NCBI GenBank assembly: GCA_029310945.1
Contig: JARJFC010000012.1
Span: 1-64,000 of the forward strand
Direction of reading: 5' to 3'
DNA: 64,000 bases
DNA from: Leptospira sp. 96542
GTDB taxonomy: Bacteria > Spirochaetota > Leptospiria > Leptospirales > Leptospiraceae
A program made the position numbers and the translations under genes. Positions 1 to 9,233 of this stretch are shown one piece after another. The notes beneath the pieces were generated by a model that saw nothing but the letters and a program-made list of their open reading frames with translations, did no database searches and was not told the origin of the DNA. How positions within the stretch are numbered: the first letter of the stretch is position 1; each line of letters begins with the position of its first letter.

Positions 1-1470
1 GAGAATATCAAAGATTGGTGTATCTCTCGCCAACTTTGGTGGGGTCATCGGATCCCTGCATACTATGCACCAAACGGTGATATGGTGGTTGCTGAGTCAC
101 TCGACGAAGCCGTATCCCTTTTTGCAAAAAAGGGTGTTTCTGTTTCTGAATCTACCATCAAACAAGACGAAGACGTTCTGGATACTTGGTTTTCATCTGG
201 GCTTTGGCCGTTTTCTGTATTTGGATGGCCCGAAAATTCGGAAGAATTAAAACAATACTATCCAACAGCAGTTCTTGTCACGGGATTTGATATCATCTTT
301 TTTTGGGTAGCAAGGATGATCATGAACGGCCTCAAGTTTATGGACGATGTCCCGTTCCACAAGGTTCTAATACACGGGCTTGTGCGTGACAAGGACGGTA
401 AAAAGTTTAGTAAATCCATCGGCAATGTTGTGGATCCTTTGGATATGATGTCCAAATATGGAACCGATTCGTTTCGGTTTTTTTTAGCTGCCGTTTTGCC
501 GGAAGGAAAAGATATTCTTTTCGATGAATCTCGGTTAGATGGTTATCGTTCATTTTGTAATAAAATTTGGAACTCGAGTAGGTTCATTTTTATGAATCTA
601 CCAGAAGATTTTGAAATGAAAGAAACAAATTTGTCCGAATTGGAAGATACCGACCTTTGGATTTTGAATGAGTTTGATGTAACCCTAGCGCGTTATGAAA
701 AGGCATATTCGGAATATTTATTTTTTGAAATGGCAAATTCAATTTATGAATTTATTTGGGGCTCTTTTTGTGATTGGTATTTGGAACTTACCAAAGCTCG
801 GATTTACGGAAACGTAACTCCAAAATCACAAGAATCTGCGCGATTAGTGCTTGTTAGCCTGCTCAATAAATCACTTGGTTTACTCCATCCTTTTATGCCT
901 TTTATTTCTGAAGAGATACATTCGATGTTAAGTTCTAATGAACTCGCAAAAACAGATTTTCCTAAACCGTACGGAGTGAACGATTCACACCCTTCTGTTT
1001 TGCGAATGCAATTGGTTAAGGAGATCATTACAAAAATCAGAAATATGCGTGCTGAACTTGGAGTGAAGCCTGAAAAAAAATGTAAGGTGATCTTAAAATT
1101 TATAAATCCAGATTTGCAGTCAATGATTGTCCGCGAAGAAAAATCCATTTTGCAACTATCAAAAGCTGAATCCATTAGTTTTGTGGATTCATACAATCCA
1201 AGTTCTACCGATTCTGTTGGTTCATTTTCGATTGGAGAAATCATCCTACCTTTGGAAGGAATTTTTGATTTTGAAAAAGAAAAACAAAGATTGGAAAAAG
1301 AGAAAAAACAAATCCAATTGGAAATGGAAAAATTAGAATCAAAAATTAATAATCCATCCTTTGTAGAAAAGGCCAAACCAGAAGTGGTTGAAAAAGAACG
1401 AGAAAAATACAATACTTGGAAAGAAAAATTTGAAAGTACAGTAAGGGCGTTGGAAAAAATTGAAAAATAA
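1..1470 (+). CDS. valS: Valine--tRNA ligase, C-terminal part (5' end outside window)
   Basis: Class I aminoacyl-tRNA synthetase that charges tRNA-Val in the cytoplasm. The frame is open from base 1, so the gene begins before the window. About 489 residues are visible. The class I signature is present as KKFSKSIGN, with phenylalanine in place of methionine in KMSKS. The anticodon-binding domain follows, and the last 70 or so residues are a Lys/Glu-rich coiled-coil arm typical of ValRS. That arm separates it from IleRS and LeuRS. The 3' end overlaps the purD start by 11 bases, which suggests cotranscription and translational coupling. Confidence 0.96.
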   Translation, partial: ENIKDWCISRQLWWGHRIPAYYAPNGDMVVAESLDEAVSLFAKKGVSVSESTIKQDEDVLDTWFSSGLWPFSVFGWPENSEELKQYYPTAVLVTGFDIIFFWVARMIMNGLKFMDDVPFHKVLIHGLVRDKDGKKFSKSIGNVVDPLDMMSKYGTDSFRFFLAAVLPEGKDILFDESRLDGYRSFCNKIWNSSRFIFMNLPEDFEMKETNLSELEDTDLWILNEFDVTLARYEKAYSEYLFFEMANSIYEFIWGSFCDWYLELTKARIYGNVTPKSQESARLVLVSLLNKSLGLLHPFMPFISEEIHSMLSSNELAKTDFPKPYGVNDSHPSVLRMQLVKEIITKIRNMRAELGVKPEKKCKVILKFINPDLQSMIVREEKSILQLSKAESISFVDSYNPSSTDSVGSFSIGEIILPLEGIFDFEKEKQRLEKEKKQIQLEMEKLESKINNPSFVEKAKPEVVEKEREKYNTWKEKFESTVRALEKIEK

Positions 1471-2737
1471 ATTAAAAGTACTGCTAATTGGAAGTGGTGG
1501 TCGTGAACACGCACTTGCAGATTCAATTTTAAAATCGAGTTCGCTCGGTGAATTAAAAGTTTTTCCAGGTAATGGTGGCTTTGATACTGATTTGATTCTA
1601 TCCGAAACGGAAATTTCAATAAAAGATAAATCCAAGTTTATTGAGTATATAAGATCATCGAATACGGATTTGGTGGTTGTCGGCCCAGAAGATCCTCTGG
1701 TGTTTGGAATTTCAGATTGGTGTGCGGAAATCAACATTCCTTGTTTTGGTCCAAGTGCCTACTGTGCTCAAATTGAAGGCTCGAAACACTTTGCCAAAGA
1801 GATGATGAAAAAAGCGAAAGTGCCTACCGCGAGTTTCGCTGTTTTTTTAGACCATGAATCGGCTTGGACTTATGCCCAAAAAGAATTATTACCACTTGTA
1901 GTGAAAGCAGATGGTTTGGCAGCGGGCAAAGGTGTTACGGTTGCTTTTGAATTAGTAGAAGTTAAGCGAGCGTTAGACGAAATATTTTTAGAATCCAAAT
2001 TTGGTAAAAGCGGAAATAAAGTAGTCATTGAATCCTTTTTGGAAGGTGAGGAAGCCTCACTTTTTGTCATAACGGATGGAAATAATTATATGTGCCTGCC
2101 AGCAGCGCAAGACCATAAACGCGCATACGATGGTGACATTGGTCCAAATACTGGTGGGATGGGGGCATATGCACCCGCCCCCATTGTCACACCGCTGGTA
2201 TTGGCTGAAGTAAAGGATCGAATCATTGAACCAATGTTAAGTGAGTTTAGGTCAACAGGAAATGTTTACAAAGGTCTTTTGTATGTTGGGCTTATGATTA
2301 CGAAGGAAGGAAATCCCAATGTGGTTGAATTCAATTGTAGGTTTGGAGATCCTGAAACCCAGTGTGTACTCCGACTAATCGATGAGGATATACTTCCGAT
2401 CTTTTATGCTGCCTCCACAAACTCACTACCAAAACGTGAATTACAATTGAAACAAGGTTCGAGCTCTGTCGTTGTTCTTGCGGCTAAAGGATATCCTGAT
2501 TCACCCCAAAAAGGTATGGTTTTGGAAGTTCCACCAAATGAAGGTAATGTGATTGTTTACCACGCAGGCACAAAAAAAGAAAATGATAAACTAGTTGCAA
2601 GTGGCGGGCGAATACTCGGTATCACTGCCATTGGGGACAATTTAAAAAAAGCTATAGATTCTTGTTATGAATTTTTATTAAAAATCAAAACACATGATAC
2701 ATATTACCGCAAAGATATTGGTCGGAGAGCGTTATAA
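1460..2737 (+). CDS. purD: Phosphoribosylamine--glycine ligase
   Basis: ATP-grasp enzyme that joins glycine to 5-phosphoribosylamine to give GAR, the second step of de novo purine synthesis. The N-terminus has the expected VLLIGSGGREHAL motif. The ATP-grasp core shows VVKADGLAAGKGV and the active-site region GPNTGGMGAYAPAP. The length of 425 residues is normal for PurD. The start is a TTG inside the 3' end of valS, which is the only start that keeps the conserved N-terminus. The stop overlaps the ATG of the next gene by one base (TAATG). Identification is firm. Confidence 0.97.
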   Translation: MKNKLKVLLIGSGGREHALADSILKSSSLGELKVFPGNGGFDTDLILSETEISIKDKSKFIEYIRSSNTDLVVVGPEDPLVFGISDWCAEINIPCFGPSAYCAQIEGSKHFAKEMMKKAKVPTASFAVFLDHESAWTYAQKELLPLVVKADGLAAGKGVTVAFELVEVKRALDEIFLESKFGKSGNKVVIESFLEGEEASLFVITDGNNYMCLPAAQDHKRAYDGDIGPNTGGMGAYAPAPIVTPLVLAEVKDRIIEPMLSEFRSTGNVYKGLLYVGLMITKEGNPNVVEFNCRFGDPETQCVLRLIDEDILPIFYAASTNSLPKRELQLKQGSSSVVVLAAKGYPDSPQKGMVLEVPPNEGNVIVYHAGTKKENDKLVASGGRILGITAIGDNLKKAIDSCYEFLLKIKTHDTYYRKDIGRRAL

Positions 2738-3576
2738 TGCCGTTTGCGATTTCTGGAAATGTAAAATCTATGGAGAAGGGAAGTCTTAGGAATTTTGAAA
2801 AACACCTAGGAATCATTTTATCAGAAAACCAATCGCAACTCCAACAACATTTAATGATCCGGCGGTCGTTGCAGAATTTAAGTGCCTCTGTGAGTGTACT
2901 CAGTGGGCTTAGTCGGCAAGAACTTTTGTCTTTTATATTCATCTTAACACAGTTTGGTGATATTGTTCGCTCCGAAACCCCACCTGAATACCTTCTTCTT
3001 GAAACCATTCCTTATGTAATCCAATGGACGAAGGGTCACTATATGATTCCTTTGGAAATTTTGGAACATCTTGCATACGAAAGGATATTTAAAGACCAGG
3101 GTTATTTATTCACACTCATTCCCGCATTACCAATCAAAGAAAAAAAATCATGGATTCGTTGGATTGGTGTGGATTTTGAAAAAGGCGGCGATCGAGATTT
3201 AAACTTCGAAATCTACTCACAGTGTAGGTTGTTACAAAAACCATTTTTAGGAAAATCTCTTGTTCAAGAAACAGAAATCAACTTGGAACAAATTTGGCCA
3301 CGTGGTAAAAACGAATACATCGATTGGTTTTATAAAGGTTTATCTACTTTTTATTATTCAATGGAAGAGATGAATAGAAAAGAGAGAGATCCATTTTTAT
3401 TGCATGTGATTGAACTTGTAAAATCGGGAAAATTTATTTTAAAAAGAAAACCCGATAGTTTTGGCAGCGAGTCAACATATTCGCTTGTTGCGACAGTGGA
3501 AGGAAACACTCCCCAATTACGAGAAACTATATTCCAATGGGAAGTAGAAAGAATTCGAAAAGATTCATTATTCTAA
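2737..3576 (+). CDS. Hypothetical protein, 279 aa
   Basis: I do not recognise a domain. The product is a soluble-looking 279-residue protein with no signal peptide or clear membrane segment. It has a helical, Leu/Gln-rich N-terminal third and aromatic-rich blocks later, such as YIDWFYKGLSTFYYSMEE. Its start overlaps the purD stop by one base and prfB begins 23 bases downstream, so it belongs to the valS-purD-prfB transcription unit. That position among housekeeping genes argues for a conserved genus-level protein. Function is unknown. Confidence 0.8.
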   Translation: MPFAISGNVKSMEKGSLRNFEKHLGIILSENQSQLQQHLMIRRSLQNLSASVSVLSGLSRQELLSFIFILTQFGDIVRSETPPEYLLLETIPYVIQWTKGHYMIPLEILEHLAYERIFKDQGYLFTLIPALPIKEKKSWIRWIGVDFEKGGDRDLNFEIYSQCRLLQKPFLGKSLVQETEINLEQIWPRGKNEYIDWFYKGLSTFYYSMEEMNRKERDPFLLHVIELVKSGKFILKRKPDSFGSESTYSLVATVEGNTPQLRETIFQWEVERIRKDSLF

Positions 3577-3599
3577 AATTATACTATTATTGAATTTAT

Positions 3600-4727
3600 A
3601 TGGAACTATCACTTAAAGAATTAAAAAAACAAACGGCCGAAACCATTGAAACCTTTCAGACATATTGGAAAACTCAAAATTTCCAAGAAGATTACGACCG
3701 GTTATTGGCTTTCATTGAAAAAACGAACGATCCAAAGTTATGGGATTCACCTGACCAAGCAAAAGCCGTTACACAAAAAAAGAATGAGTTACAACTAAAA
3801 CTTGATCCTTGGATCGAACTTAAAAAAGAACTTTTAGAATTTCCTGATTTAATCGAACTCACATCGGAAGAGATGGGTGAAGAAGGATTAAAATCTTTAA
3901 ATGATGATTATGCACGGTTATTTGAAGCTTTTGAAAATTTACAAATGTTAGATGCTCTTGCCGGCAAAGATGATGGCAAAGCTGCCTTTATCAATATACA
4001 TCCAGGAGCTGGTGGAACAGAATCACAGGATTGGGCAGATATGTTGCTGCGAATGTACACAAGGTTTTGTGAACAAAAAGGGTATCGTGCCGAACTTGTC
4101 GACTACCAACCTGGTGAAACTGCAGGAATCAAAAATGCCACCTTGTATGTACAAGGTGACCATCCTTTTGGTTATTTAAAATGTGAGTCAGGTGTACATA
4201 GGCTTGTTCGGATATCACCTTTTGATTCCAATAAAAGAAGGCATACATCTTTTGCGTCTGTCTATGTTACTCCAGAAGTGGATGACGATATCCAAGTGAA
4301 TATTGAAGAAAAAGATTTGCGAGTGGATGTATACCGTTCATCAGGCGCTGGTGGTCAACATGTGAACACTACAGATTCAGCAGTAAGAATCACACATATC
4401 CCAACAGGTGTAGTTGTATCTTGTCAGATGGAACGTTCACAAATCAAAAACCGTGACACGGCAATGAAAATGTTACGCGCTCGTTTGTATGAGATGGAAA
4501 AACAAAAAGCCGAAGAAGAAAATGCCAAAAAAGCAGGTGAAAAAAGAGATATTTCTTGGGGCTCGCAAATTCGAAGTTATGTTTTTCATCCTTATAATAT
4601 GGTAAAAGATCATCGGACTGATTTTGAAACTGGCAACGTTCATGCTGTTATGGATGGCGATTTAGAAGGTTTTATCATTGCTTTTCTGAAATATTTAACA
4701 AATCAAAAGGCGAATGTAAAAATTTAG
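3600..4727 (+). CDS. prfB: Peptide chain release factor 2, no programmed frameshift
   Basis: RF2 recognises UAA and UGA stop codons and triggers peptide release. The RF2-type tripeptide SPF is seen in [18 protein letters not shown]1 would have a PxT-type motif. The catalytic GGQ is in [18 protein letters not shown]. The 375-residue frame is continuous from ATG to TAG. Many bacterial prfB genes carry an internal in-frame UGA with a +1 shift near codon 26 that makes RF2 autoregulatory; no such site is present here. The following regulator gene starts one base after the stop. Confidence 0.97.
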   Translation: MELSLKELKKQTAETIETFQTYWKTQNFQEDYDRLLAFIEKTNDPKLWDSPDQAKAVTQKKNELQLKLDPWIELKKELLEFPDLIELTSEEMGEEGLKSLNDDYARLFEAFENLQMLDALAGKDDGKAAFINIHPGAGGTESQDWADMLLRMYTRFCEQKGYRAELVDYQPGETAGIKNATLYVQGDHPFGYLKCESGVHRLVRISPFDSNKRRHTSFASVYVTPEVDDDIQVNIEEKDLRVDVYRSSGAGGQHVNTTDSAVRITHIPTGVVVSCQMERSQIKNRDTAMKMLRARLYEMEKQKAEEENAKKAGEKRDISWGSQIRSYVFHPYNMVKDHRTDFETGNVHAVMDGDLEGFIIAFLKYLTNQKANVKI

Positions 4728-4728
4728 T

Positions 4729-6219
4729 ATGGCCGCAAAACAGGATATTTCTGTAACCCTCAGGAAAATCCAAAAGGAGATCCATAATTTACCAAACATC
4801 ACGGATCGTTTGAATTTTATTTTGGAAGCTTCACTCACCTTGTTTGGTGCATCCACTGGTAGTATATCCATTGCAGATCAGGAAGAAAAAGTATTAACTA
4901 TCGTTGCGGCAAAGGGTATGGATTCCGAAAAAAAAATTGCCGCCAAACTACCGTTTAAGTTGGGTGTGACGGGTAGGGCAGCTTCTTCGAAAGAGATTGT
5001 TTACGTTCCTGATGTCATTTTAGATAAAGAATATATCAAACTGATAGAAACTGTTCGGTCTGAACTTGCAATCCCCCTTGTTATTCGAGATTCTACTGTC
5101 GGTGTTTTGAATTTAGAGTCAGATAAAGTTAATTTTTTCTCACCAGATATTATAAACCAAGCCAGCCTATTCGCATCCCAATTAACAATAGTATTATTAG
5201 AGGAAAGAATTGCCAAAGAGGCAGTTGAAAAATCAAAACGAGACAAAGATGTTGTCGAAGAAATTTTAGGTTACGACCCGTCCATCCTCTTTCTTAAAAA
5301 TCGTATTAGGCAGGTTGGACCATCGGATACATCCATCATGATCATTGGTGAAGAAGGTGCAGGTAAAAAATTAGTTGCGAAAGCCTTACATTTTGTATCC
5401 CAAAGAAAATCTCAACCATTTTTGACAGTAGATTGTTCGGGTTTAAGTTACGAATTGTTAGAAGCAGAATTGTTTGGTGCCTATTCGGGTAAAATTTTCA
5501 GCCCAGGAAAATTGGAACAGGCAAATGGTGGATCACTTTATATTGAATCGATAGGTGATTTACCAAATCCATTGCAAGATAAGTTCTTTCAAATATTAAG
5601 AAACAGAGAAATTCCAAATCCAAAACGCCCTGGTGAAATTTTAAATGTTAGGATGTTTACTGGTAGTAAGAGAGATTTGTTAGATGATATTCAGAAGGAA
5701 ACTTTTTCTATGGATTTATATTATCGTTTAGCAGAAGTTCCACTCCGAGTACCTCCGCTGAGAGAAAGACGGGGCGATATACCTCTCCTTGCACACCACT
5801 ATTTGTATTTATTCAATAAACAATATGGTAGGGACAAATCATTTTCTGCCAAAGCACTCGAGAGTTTGGCAACTATGCCTTGGAGTGGAAACGTTAGGCA
5901 GCTCATATCAGTCATTCAATATGCAGTTTTAGTTCCAACTGAAAATGTTCTTGAACCTTACTCTTTCACTCAAGGCGGGAAACCTGACTCAGAATCGAAT
6001 CCGAAATCAGAAGCAGACCAACTAACGGCCAATTTTTTAGTTCCTTCCGAAAACTTGTCTTTGAATGTTGCCATTGAAAAATTGGAAGCAATTTGGATAA
6101 GAGAAGCCTTCAAAAGGGCATCCACCCAAGAGGAAGCAGCCAAACTTTTGGAAATTAGCCGAGGTTCGTTGCAATATAAGATCAAAAATAACCAATTTCT
6201 GAAAGGATTCAATAGTTAA
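4729..6219 (+). CDS. GAF-AAA-Fis NtrC-like regulator with degenerate ATPase motifs
   Basis: The architecture is that of a sigma-54 enhancer-binding protein: a GAF sensor (about residues 25-165), an AAA+ domain (about 180-410) and a Fis-type helix-turn-helix (about 465-493). The Walker A GEEGAGKK (207-214) is close to normal. Three key elements are altered. Where GAFTGA should be, residues 248-262 read LFGAYSGKIFSPGKL. Walker B reads GGSLYIESIG, so the catalytic Asp-Glu is Glu273-Ser274. The FR of the arginine-finger motif is Phe326-Ser327, although the later YYRL arginine remains. By family knowledge such a protein should not hydrolyse ATP well or contact sigma-54. It may work as a DNA-binding GAF sensor without remodelling activity. 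Confidence 0.88.
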   Translation: MAAKQDISVTLRKIQKEIHNLPNITDRLNFILEASLTLFGASTGSISIADQEEKVLTIVAAKGMDSEKKIAAKLPFKLGVTGRAASSKEIVYVPDVILDKEYIKLIETVRSELAIPLVIRDSTVGVLNLESDKVNFFSPDIINQASLFASQLTIVLLEERIAKEAVEKSKRDKDVVEEILGYDPSILFLKNRIRQVGPSDTSIMIIGEEGAGKKLVAKALHFVSQRKSQPFLTVDCSGLSYELLEAELFGAYSGKIFSPGKLEQANGGSLYIESIGDLPNPLQDKFFQILRNREIPNPKRPGEILNVRMFTGSKRDLLDDIQKETFSMDLYYRLAEVPLRVPPLRERRGDIPLLAHHYLYLFNKQYGRDKSFSAKALESLATMPWSGNVRQLISVIQYAVLVPTENVLEPYSFTQGGKPDSESNPKSEADQLTANFLVPSENLSLNVAIEKLEAIWIREAFKRASTQEEAAKLLEISRGSLQYKIKNNQFLKGFNS

Positions 6220-6282
6220 TTTGAAAGAAAAGGTTGGATTCGAAGGCCAAGCCTGTCGATATTAAAATAAAGGAGTGTCATC

Positions 6283-7320
6283 GTGGCAAAGAGTTATTAC
6301 CGCACAATGAACGGGAAACAGTATGATAACGAACTGTTGGAAATTGTTGAAAAGGCCACGAAACGAAGCAAAGCTCCTATTGGTAAAAACATTGCCAAAA
6401 CCTTATTTGAAGCTATCAAAGATGGTAATGATTACACAGACATTGAAAAACGCACTGTTAAATACATTCGTGATAATTTCAAATTTCAATCAGATGCAGA
6501 CGAATACCTAAGAACGGAAATTAGGAAGTGGGCTGCAAAAATTTCAGTACCCCAAACCAAAAAGAAACCAAGTCCTAAAAAAACAAATAAACTTAAAAAA
6601 GAAACTGTTTCGTATCGTTCCGAAGACGAACCAAGTGATACTTCTTCTTATATGGAGATTTATGAGGAAGATTCGCAATACGATTCTATTTCTCCCACAC
6701 CTGAATACAACGAACTCATCGCACTCAACAAACGAAATGATGCAAAAGTTTCGAACAAAACTTGGCGTATTGTATTACTCGTTTTACTTGGATTGTTTTT
6801 TGTTTTGATGATTATCCTTGGAATCAGAAGTTGTAATCGATCTGAAGATAAAAGTGTTCTACGGGATCAAACTGCTGTTACTTCTACTTCTGAAACCCAA
6901 TCCAGATCTTTGGAAAGAGTGGAAATAAATGAAGGAACAATCACGAATCGTTTTGATACCAGAAGCAAAGCCATTCGGTATATTAACGAATTACAAATTA
7001 GATTTATCAAACAAACCTTGGAAACCGAACCTGAAGCTCCAAATAAAATTTCCAATTTGGCAGAAGCTTTAAAAACTTATCCTGAAATAAAAATTAGAGT
7101 GATGGGTCATACTGATTTTATCGGAGAATTGGATGAGAACAAAATTTTATCTGATGAACGTGCTAAGTTTATTAAAGATGAACTCATTAAAGCTGGTGTG
7201 AATGAAAAACAAATCGAATATCGAGGTTTTGGCGAAACCACCAGTGTAGATACAAATTATTCTGAGGCTGGTCGAGTAAGAAATAGAAGAGTTGATTTTA
7301 CAGTTCTTTCCGTAAGGTAA
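6283..7320 (+). CDS. Single-pass membrane protein with C-terminal OmpA/MotB-like peptidoglycan-binding domain
   Basis: The first 160 residues are charged and lack a signal peptide. One membrane helix follows at about 161-182 (WRIVLLVLLGLFFVLMIILG). The C-terminal OmpA-like domain has GHTDFIGELDENKILSDERA and the closing GRVRNRRVDF. This gives a MotB-like layout: cytoplasmic N-terminus, inner-membrane anchor and periplasmic peptidoglycan grip. It lacks the plug features that would allow a MotB call. The GTG start is supported by the ribosome-binding site AAAGGAG seven bases upstream. It may link an inner-membrane or cytoplasmic partner to the cell wall. Confidence 0.88.
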   Translation: MAKSYYRTMNGKQYDNELLEIVEKATKRSKAPIGKNIAKTLFEAIKDGNDYTDIEKRTVKYIRDNFKFQSDADEYLRTEIRKWAAKISVPQTKKKPSPKKTNKLKKETVSYRSEDEPSDTSSYMEIYEEDSQYDSISPTPEYNELIALNKRNDAKVSNKTWRIVLLVLLGLFFVLMIILGIRSCNRSEDKSVLRDQTAVTSTSETQSRSLERVEINEGTITNRFDTRSKAIRYINELQIRFIKQTLETEPEAPNKISNLAEALKTYPEIKIRVMGHTDFIGELDENKILSDERAKFIKDELIKAGVNEKQIEYRGFGETTSVDTNYSEAGRVRNRRVDFTVLSVR

Positions 7321-7322
7321 AT

Positions 7323-9233
7323 TTAAGTATTGGAAGATAATTTATCTTCCAATCGGTAAAGACTTTTAGTTAGCATTCGTTTGGTGGAAAGGATCGAGTC
7401 TAACAAACCTTCATACAACAGAACTGATTTTTTTGCTATTTGTAACCTTTCGTTACTTTTTTCTTCTTCAGTTAATTTTTCATCATAACCTTCGGTAATG
7501 GTGAGGATAATTCTTTGGATTCCCAAACTCAAAATTTCATTCAAACCCTTTTTGGAAGATACTTCGCCATCAATAAAATCCATTTGGCGTAAGTCTTCGG
7601 CAAAAAATTTTGGATCAACTTGGTTGGTTTTGATTTGTGAATAGATTCTAGCAGAAATTTTGTTACCCTTTTTGACGAGAGTTAGAAATTGATTTAAGTT
7701 TGATATGGTGTTTTGAAGTTCGAGTTTTAAAGTAATAGCATCAAATTCGTAATCTGTATTATTGAAAAATTTTTTTATCTGGAGTTTTAAATTTTTAATG
7801 GATTGTGACTGATCTTCCGTGAACACTTCCTCAAAATTTGAATGAGGCATACCTTCTAGTTTTGCACCAAACTTTGTTAAGTTTGTCCAATTGTTTTCTG
7901 AAACATGATCCTCAAACCATTTTTTAAATATCATCATTTTTTCATTGGTGGTGTAAACTTCACCATTAACTCCATTTACTTTTTTGGGAGGCAAAGCGAA
8001 CAATTGTTTGTAATTATGTTTTTCTCTCCTGAATTTTCGGGTTTCCAAATAGTTTAATCTTTCTTCCAATACGGCTCCTTTCGAATGGGCAAGTCCATTT
8101 GTGAAACTTAGATCTTGCCCTACCAAATAAACGGACGCTCCCATAAGATTTGCAAGGCTTGCCGCATTTGTTGATACAGATCCTCCAAATGGCACATCAC
8201 CTAGTTTTTGTTTGCCTGTTCTTTCTAAAATTTTAATTAAAGGAAAAGGCGAAGATGTAACAAAACTATTTTTGGGACCATATTCCAGACGCAAACTAAC
8301 GTATGTAGATGTTGGATCAAATACCAAAACCCCTTCACCATTATAATCTTCTAAGTATTGACTATTCAACACTTGGGGGTCAACCGAATAGATTAGATCA
8401 GGATCCACACCAAAGGAGTGTAAAATGGGAACTGCTGTATCTACTGCCAAGAGTAAAAATTGGTCTCTGTATTTTTTAAGATCCATGGTGGTTTCAGAAA
8501 GGCTTGGACCTGCTCCCGCGACTACAATCTTCAAACCTTCTGCCAATCCAAATAGTTTTGATACAGGTAACATGGATTGTAATTCTGGAAAATTGAAACA
8601 GATATTTTTTGCCCAAATTTTTTCGAACCGAGTGAGTGTGGCCAGGTTTACATCTTTTTTGTGAAACATTTGTTCGGCGATGTTTCGTAAATCCAAATAT
8701 TCAGATTCTTTCCATTGCAGAGAACCTCGGTGGGGAACAAAACTGATCGGGTATGTGCCTTTTCCTCTGAGTGCTTCTAATAAATCGTCTTCGATCGAAT
8801 TGTTTCGAATGATAGAAAGTTTTTCCGATTTTAAGTGTTCGCTGAAATCAAAAATTGAGAGGGCAAATTTTAATAAAAAAATATTTGGTTCAAGCCAAAT
8901 GATAGTTGTGTTTTCTTTCTCTAATAAAAAAGGAAGAATATGACCAATGCCTGCACCAAACAACATATAGATGCGTTTACTACCATCGTCTGGTAATTCG
9001 CGGGCAAATCTTTCTGCTTCTTTTTTTGGATCGTGCCTACTATGGATCCAAACACCATCTACCTCTAAAGTAAAATCGCCTGACTTTGCCTTAGTAAGTT
9101 CCACTGATAAAGATTCAGATTCAATTTTTGATTTATACATATCCCATGAATTGGGAAGTGAATCTAAATTTTTTTTAAGAATAGTTAAATCCAAATTAGT
9201 GTTCAAGTTTGATTTTGATGATTGGTTTGTCAC
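7323..9233 (-). CDS. DUF115 (Maf/MptE-like) motility-associated glycosyltransferase family protein
   Basis: A 636-residue protein of the DUF115 family, which includes motility-associated factor (Maf) proteins that modify flagellins with nonulosonic acids in other bacteria. Family hallmarks are VVAGAGPSLSE, then LLAVDTAVPILHSFGVDPD, and the nucleotide-binding-like GQDLSFTNGLAHSKG. Related 6-hydroxymethylpterin pyrophosphokinase folds share this core. The GTG start lies 38 bases inside the 3' end of the upstream transpeptidase gene, so the two are translationally coupled. The exact donor and acceptor cannot be read from sequence. A role in glycosylating flagellar or envelope proteins is inference. 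Confidence 0.85.
   Translation of the reverse strand: MTNQSSKSNLNTNLDLTILKKNLDSLPNSWDMYKSKIESESLSVELTKAKSGDFTLEVDGVWIHSRHDPKKEAERFARELPDDGSKRIYMLFGAGIGHILPFLLEKENTTIIWLEPNIFLLKFALSIFDFSEHLKSEKLSIIRNNSIEDDLLEALRGKGTYPISFVPHRGSLQWKESEYLDLRNIAEQMFHKKDVNLATLTRFEKIWAKNICFNFPELQSMLPVSKLFGLAEGLKIVVAGAGPSLSETTMDLKKYRDQFLLLAVDTAVPILHSFGVDPDLIYSVDPQVLNSQYLEDYNGEGVLVFDPTSTYVSLRLEYGPKNSFVTSSPFPLIKILERTGKQKLGDVPFGGSVSTNAASLANLMGASVYLVGQDLSFTNGLAHSKGAVLEERLNYLETRKFRREKHNYKQLFALPPKKVNGVNGEVYTTNEKMMIFKKWFEDHVSENNWTNLTKFGAKLEGMPHSNFEEVFTEDQSQSIKNLKLQIKKFFNNTDYEFDAITLKLELQNTISNLNQFLTLVKKGNKISARIYSQIKTNQVDPKFFAEDLRQMDFIDGEVSSKKGLNEILSLGIQRIILTITEGYDEKLTEEEKSNERLQIAKKSVLLYEGLLDSILSTKRMLTKSLYRLEDKLSSNT
7329..7353. 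terminator. Hairpin between convergent genes
   Basis: ATTGGAAGAT and ATCTTCCAAT form a perfect 10-bp stem around a 5-base loop, and the pairing can extend into the loop. It starts 9 bases after the OmpA-family stop and lies inside the last codons of the convergent DUF115 gene. No good T-run follows on either strand, so it may protect 3' ends rather than act as a strong intrinsic terminator. Confidence 0.45.

Noticed and set aside
804..1619. Long minus-strand frame (271 codons) opposite valS/purD
   Set aside because: It lies wholly opposite two well-identified genes and its Ser/Phe/Leu-rich translation is typical of antisense shadow frames in AT-rich DNA.
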